Shown here: one piece after another, positions 41,608 through 44,653 of the stretch
How the letters are laid out: each line of letters opens with the position of its first letter
How positions within the stretch are numbered: position 1 is the first letter of the stretch
NCBI GenBank assembly: GCA_043778315.1
Contig: JAYWGJ010000076.1
Span: 1-44,653 of the forward strand
Reading direction: 5' to 3'
DNA from: JBEEMU01 sp043778315
GTDB lineage: Bacteria > Bacteroidota > Bacteroidia > Chitinophagales > Saprospiraceae
Length of the DNA: 44,653 nt
Position numbers and translations under genes: made by a program
The notes under the pieces: model-generated
What the model saw: only the letters and a program-made list of their open reading frames with translations
Told to the model about the DNA's origin: nothing
Databases searched by the model: none

Positions 41608-42888
41608 ATGATTGATGTAATTTTGGGTTTGCAATGGGGCGACGAAGGCAAAGGTAAAATTGTAGATTACCTCGCCGAACGTTACGATATGGTTGCCCGT
41701 TTTCAGGGCGGACCGAATGCAGGACACACGCTCATTTTGGGCGGCAAAAAATACGTCTTGCATACCGTCCCGTCGGGTATTTTTCGCCCGCATTTGCAAA
41801 ACCTTATTGGCAACGGAGTGGTATTAGACCCTGTCACATTCCAAAAAGAATTGATTAACTTGGATACCGCAGGTGTGCAATACCGCGACCGTCTATTTAT
41901 TGCCAAAAAAGCACACCTTATTTTGCCTACACATTGCTTATTAGATGCCGCTTCGGAGGCAGCGAAGGGCAGTGCGAAAATCGGTTCTACGCTAAAAGGC
42001 ATCGGACCTACCTATATGGACAAAACGGGTAGAAACGGTTTGCGCGTAGGCGATTTATTGTTGCCTAATTTTATTGATAAGTATAATGTCTTGAAAGACA
42101 AGCATTTAGCTATGGTTTCGCATCTGTACGGCTACGATGTAGCACAGTTCAATTTGGCGGAGCGCGAAGCCGCTTTTTTTGCGAGTGTAGAAGTACTCAA
42201 AACCTTACAAATGGTTGATGGTGAGTACTTTATAAACGATGCTTTGCGCAACGGAAAGCGCGTACTCGCCGAAGGCGCACAAGGCTCGATGCTCGATGTG
42301 GACTTTGGTACTTATCCGTTTGTGACTTCGTCTAATACGATTACGTCGGGTGTATGCAACGGACTGGGCGTTGCGCCGCAACAAATAGCAGAGGTGATTG
42401 GCATTACAAAAGCGTACTGTACGCGAGTAGGCGGCGGTCCGTTTCCTACCGAACTAGACAACGAACTCGGTGAGAAAATACGCAAAGAAGGCGGCGAATT
42501 TGGTGCTACGACGGGCAGACCGCGCAGGTGCGGCTGGCTCGATATTCCGCAGCTAAAATATACGATTATGCTCAACGGCGTGACGCAACTTTGCATCACA
42601 AAAGCTGATGTACTCAATATTTTTGCGGAGATACAGACTGCTACACATTATAAATATAATAATATAATATCGGATAGATTGCCATTTGATATTTGTGATA
42701 TTGCTATCGAGCCTGTTTTGGTAGCGCACAAGGGTTGGGAGCAGTCTTTGGACGGAGTGTCACAATTTGAGCAATTACCTGTACATTTACAAAACTATAT
42801 TACCTATTTGGAAACGGAATTAGCGACTCCAATTACGATGATATCGACTGGGCCTGAGCGCGAAAAATTGATATTGAAACCTGCTTAA
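41608..42888 (+). CDS. purA: adenylosuccinate synthetase
   Basis: The 426-aa enzyme joins IMP and aspartate using GTP, the first step from IMP to AMP. Signatures are GLQWGDEGKGKIVD (catalytic Asp and phosphate loop), QGGPNAGHTL, GSTLKGIGPTYMDKTGRNGL, EGAQGSMLDVDFGTYPFVTS and GATTGRPRRCGWLD, followed by the GTP-binding KADVL segment. Length is normal. Its own promoter is not clear. It may be read from the upp transcript across the palindrome pair. Confidence 0.95.
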   Translation: MIDVILGLQWGDEGKGKIVDYLAERYDMVARFQGGPNAGHTLILGGKKYVLHTVPSGIFRPHLQNLIGNGVVLDPVTFQKELINLDTAGVQYRDRLFIAKKAHLILPTHCLLDAASEAAKGSAKIGSTLKGIGPTYMDKTGRNGLRVGDLLLPNFIDKYNVLKDKHLAMVSHLYGYDVAQFNLAEREAAFFASVEVLKTLQMVDGEYFINDALRNGKRVLAEGAQGSMLDVDFGTYPFVTSSNTITSGVCNGLGVAPQQIAEVIGITKAYCTRVGGGPFPTELDNELGEKIRKEGGEFGATTGRPRRCGWLDIPQLKYTIMLNGVTQLCITKADVLNIFAEIQTATHYKYNNIISDRLPFDICDIAIEPVLVAHKGWEQSLDGVSQFEQLPVHLQNYITYLETELATPITMISTGPEREKLILKPA

Positions 42889-42914
42889 TCAAATTTGTAT
42901 TTCAAAATAATTCT

Positions 42915-42953
42915 AAAAAAGCGACCGTTCCTAGATTGGAACGGTCGCTTTTT
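42915..42953. terminator. bidirectional hairpin terminator
   Basis: GCGACCGTTCC pairs perfectly with GGAACGGTCGC around a TAGATT loop, with A and T runs outside. It ends purA and the convergent SDR gene. Confidence 0.9.
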
Positions 42954-42967
42954 CTATTGGTAATATC

Positions 42968-43747
42968 TTAGGTATTATAGCTTTCTCTTATAAATCCACC
43001 TTCCGAATGAATGACTTGACCTGTTACCCAAGCTGCATTTTCACTGACCAAAAAAGCAATCAATTTTGCTGCGTCTTGCGGCTGCCCGAGTCGTCCCATT
43101 GGAAATCGTTGTAGGAATATTTCTGTTTGACTGTCGTCTAACCAACCCGTATCTGTCAATCCTGGATTGACCGCATTTATGGTTATGCCTTTTGCCGCAA
43201 GTACTTGCGATAGCGTTCGCGTGACGTCTTCTATGGCTGCTTTTGTTGCAGCGTAAGCGATTTCGTCACTCATAAAACTCAACGATTGACCCGAAATTAG
43301 GTTGATAATGCTGCCGTTTTTTTGCCCTTCAAACCACTTCACAAATTCAACAATCAATAAAGTAGGTATTTTCAGATTTATAATATAATGATTATCAAGC
43401 TCTTCGCCAGTTATATTCGTAATATTTGTAGCCGTGCTGTAAGTGGCGTTATTCACTAAAATGGTAGGCAAACCTAACACTTTTTGTACGGCTTCAAATA
43501 AAATAGCTACGCTGTTTTGTGCTAAAAAATCTAATTCCAACTTTTCGCACCGCACACCCAAACTTCTTATTTCTGCTTGAATTAAATCAGGTTCGTTATC
43601 CGCTACGCTCCAAGGCATTTGTTTGTCATAGTCGTGCCAAAAAGTAAAAAAAATATCAATATTATTCTTGGCTAATTCCACACAAATTGCTCTACCAATT
43701 CCTTTCAATCGGCTCACGCCTGTCACTACCGCACTTGGTCTAGCCAT
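42968..43747 (-). CDS. short-chain dehydrogenase/reductase
   Basis: The 259-aa classical SDR has the Rossmann cofactor motif TGVSRLKGIG (9-18), NNA at 99-101, catalytic Ser152 in ISGQS, and Tyr165/Lys169 in YAATK. The C-terminus INAVNPGLTDTGWLDDSQTE matches ketoreductase-type members. An unusual insertion near 35-55 (FTFWHDYDKQMPWSVADNEP) is typical of a subgroup often annotated as 3-oxoacyl-ACP-reductase-like. The substrate is unknown. It follows the sigma factor gene by 26 bp, so the two may share a transcript. Confidence 0.9.
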   Translation of the reverse strand: MARPSAVVTGVSRLKGIGRAICVELAKNNIDIFFTFWHDYDKQMPWSVADNEPDLIQAEIRSLGVRCEKLELDFLAQNSVAILFEAVQKVLGLPTILVNNATYSTATNITNITGEELDNHYIINLKIPTLLIVEFVKWFEGQKNGSIINLISGQSLSFMSDEIAYAATKAAIEDVTRTLSQVLAAKGITINAVNPGLTDTGWLDDSQTEIFLQRFPMGRLGQPQDAAKLIAFLVSENAAWVTGQVIHSEGGFIRESYNT

Positions 43748-43773
43748 ATTTTTTGTAATATTAAAAGCAAAAA

Positions 43774-44643
43774 TTACACGCCCAAATAATTTTTCAATAA
43801 CTTGGATTTTGAGGTAGAACGTAGTTTATTGATGGCTTTGTCTTTGATTTGACGGACGCGCTCGCGGGTCAATCCGAACTGGTCGCCGATGTCCTCGAGC
43901 GATAAGGCGTGTTCTACGCCGATGCCAAAATACAGTTTTATCACGTCGCGCTGACGGTCGGTAAGCGTACTGAGCGACCGCTCTATCTCTATGCGGAGCG
44001 ACTCGACATAAGAGAGTTGCCCGTCGGTAGCACCTGTGCTACCGTCTGAAAGTACGTCGAGCAGCGAGTTGTCCTCGCCCTCTACGAAAGGTGCATCGAC
44101 CGAGACGTGCCGTGCCGCTACGCCGAGTGTAGTTTCTACTTCGTCGGTAGCGATGTCGAGCATTTCTGCCAATTCTTCCGCCGACGGCTCGCGCTCAAAC
44201 TCTTGCTCGAGCTGCGAAAATGCTTTATTTATTTTGTTCAGCGAGCCAACTTTATTGAGCGGCAAGCGCACAATACGCGACTGCTCGGCTAACGCCTGCA
44301 ATATCGACTGGCGTATCCACCAAACGGCATACGAAATGAATTTGAAACCGCGCGTTTCGTCAAACCGTTGTGCTGCTTTTATCAAGCCGAGGTTGCCCTC
44401 ATTGATAAGGTCACTCAGCGACAAGCCCTGGTTTTGGTACTGTTTGGCTACCGAAACCACAAAACGCAGGTTTGCTTTGGTGAGGCGTTCTAAGGCGGCT
44501 TGGCTGCCTTGTTTTATCTTTTTGGCGAGATCAACCTCCTCTTCGGGCGTTAAAAGATCCACTTTGCCAATCTCTTGCAAGTATTTTTCTAACGATTGGC
44601 TCTCCCGATTGGTAATCGATTTCGTGATTTTTAACTGTCTCAT
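43774..44643 (-). CDS. rpoD: primary sigma factor of RNA polymerase (Bacteroidota type)
   Basis: The 289-aa group 1 sigma factor lacks the long acidic region 1.1 of proteobacterial RpoD, as is standard in Bacteroidota. Region 1.2 (LEKYLQEIGKVDLLTPEEE), region 2 (LRFVVSVAKQYQNQGLSLSD, LINEGNLGLIKAAQRFDETR, FKFISYAVWWIRQSILQALA), region 3 and region 4 with its HTH (LTDRQRDVIKLYFGIG, SLEDIGDQFGLTRERVRQIK) are all present. This factor is expected to read the TTTG/TAnnTTTG promoters seen across this window. Its own promoter lies beyond the window's end; only 10 bp remain upstream of the ATG. Confidence 0.95.
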   Translation of the reverse strand: MRQLKITKSITNRESQSLEKYLQEIGKVDLLTPEEEVDLAKKIKQGSQAALERLTKANLRFVVSVAKQYQNQGLSLSDLINEGNLGLIKAAQRFDETRGFKFISYAVWWIRQSILQALAEQSRIVRLPLNKVGSLNKINKAFSQLEQEFEREPSAEELAEMLDIATDEVETTLGVAARHVSVDAPFVEGEDNSLLDVLSDGSTGATDGQLSYVESLRIEIERSLSTLTDRQRDVIKLYFGIGVEHALSLEDIGDQFGLTRERVRQIKDKAINKLRSTSKSKLLKNYLGV

Positions 44644-44653
44644 TTATATTTTT

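Noticed and set aside
1..44653. tRNA or rRNA genes, insertion sequences, integrase or phage genes
   Set aside because: I looked for CCA-ended cloverleaf stretches, conserved rRNA cores and transposase motifs in the gaps and saw none.

Overview
This window reads as a chromosomal segment of a member of the Bacteroidota. The evidence is a short (289 aa) primary sigma factor of the Bacteroidota type, many intergenic matches to the Bacteroidota promoter (TTTG, about 19-20 bp, TAnnTTTG), two proteins with C-terminal type IX secretion (T9SS) sorting domains, a SpvB/RHS secreted giant, DUF4197, VF530 and RluA-type proteins, AT-rich spacers and A-rich leaders without Shine-Dalgarno sequences. I cannot name a genus.

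Layout. 1-3157: 37-bp tandem repeats, a secreted CarboxypepD_reg-like protein, threonine aldolase, a DUF4197 lipoprotein and a VF530 DNA-binding protein. 3693-9980: a 2095-aa secreted adhesin-like protein with two SdrD-B domains and a T9SS tail. 9981-11155: a gene-free block holding heptanucleotide repeats, a palindromic repeat, a 21-bp-periodic array with an internal promoter, and a strong hairpin. 11156-17961: a minus-strand operon of a SpvB/RHS protein split by one in-frame TAG, a 121-aa overlapping ORF, two small membrane proteins, an outer-membrane barrel and a mini T9SS protein with one RHS-like YD motif. 17962-18641: a second 21-bp-periodic array, upstream of an unknown 233-aa protein. 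19482-26571: TamB and ParE. 26782-31036: small membrane proteins, a calcium-motif protein, an EEP-family nuclease/phosphatase and a glycosyltransferase. 31189-36651: a cystathionine beta-synthase-type enzyme, a LuxC-type acyl-CoA reductase, a small membrane protein, a zincin-like protein and an unusual Clp-type AAA+/M41 peptidase fusion. 36960-44643: a coiled-coil membrane protein, DUF805, a TPR protein, RluD-type pseudouridine synthase, Upp, PurA, an SDR and the primary sigma factor.

How it fits together. Most of the plus-strand right half is housekeeping: purine and pyrimidine salvage or synthesis, rRNA modification and the sigma factor. The accessory interest lies in 9981-18641. There, two long noncoding arrays with a strict 21-bp period (two helical turns) flank an RHS polymorphic-toxin-like operon, and each array surrounds a promoter matching the Bacteroidota consensus. 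The RHS gene shows two features pointing to switching or decay: four copies of a 7-bp repeat between its only good ATG and its signal peptide, and a lone in-frame amber codon. The soluble Clp-AAA/M41 protease at 34717 is the other item most worth following.
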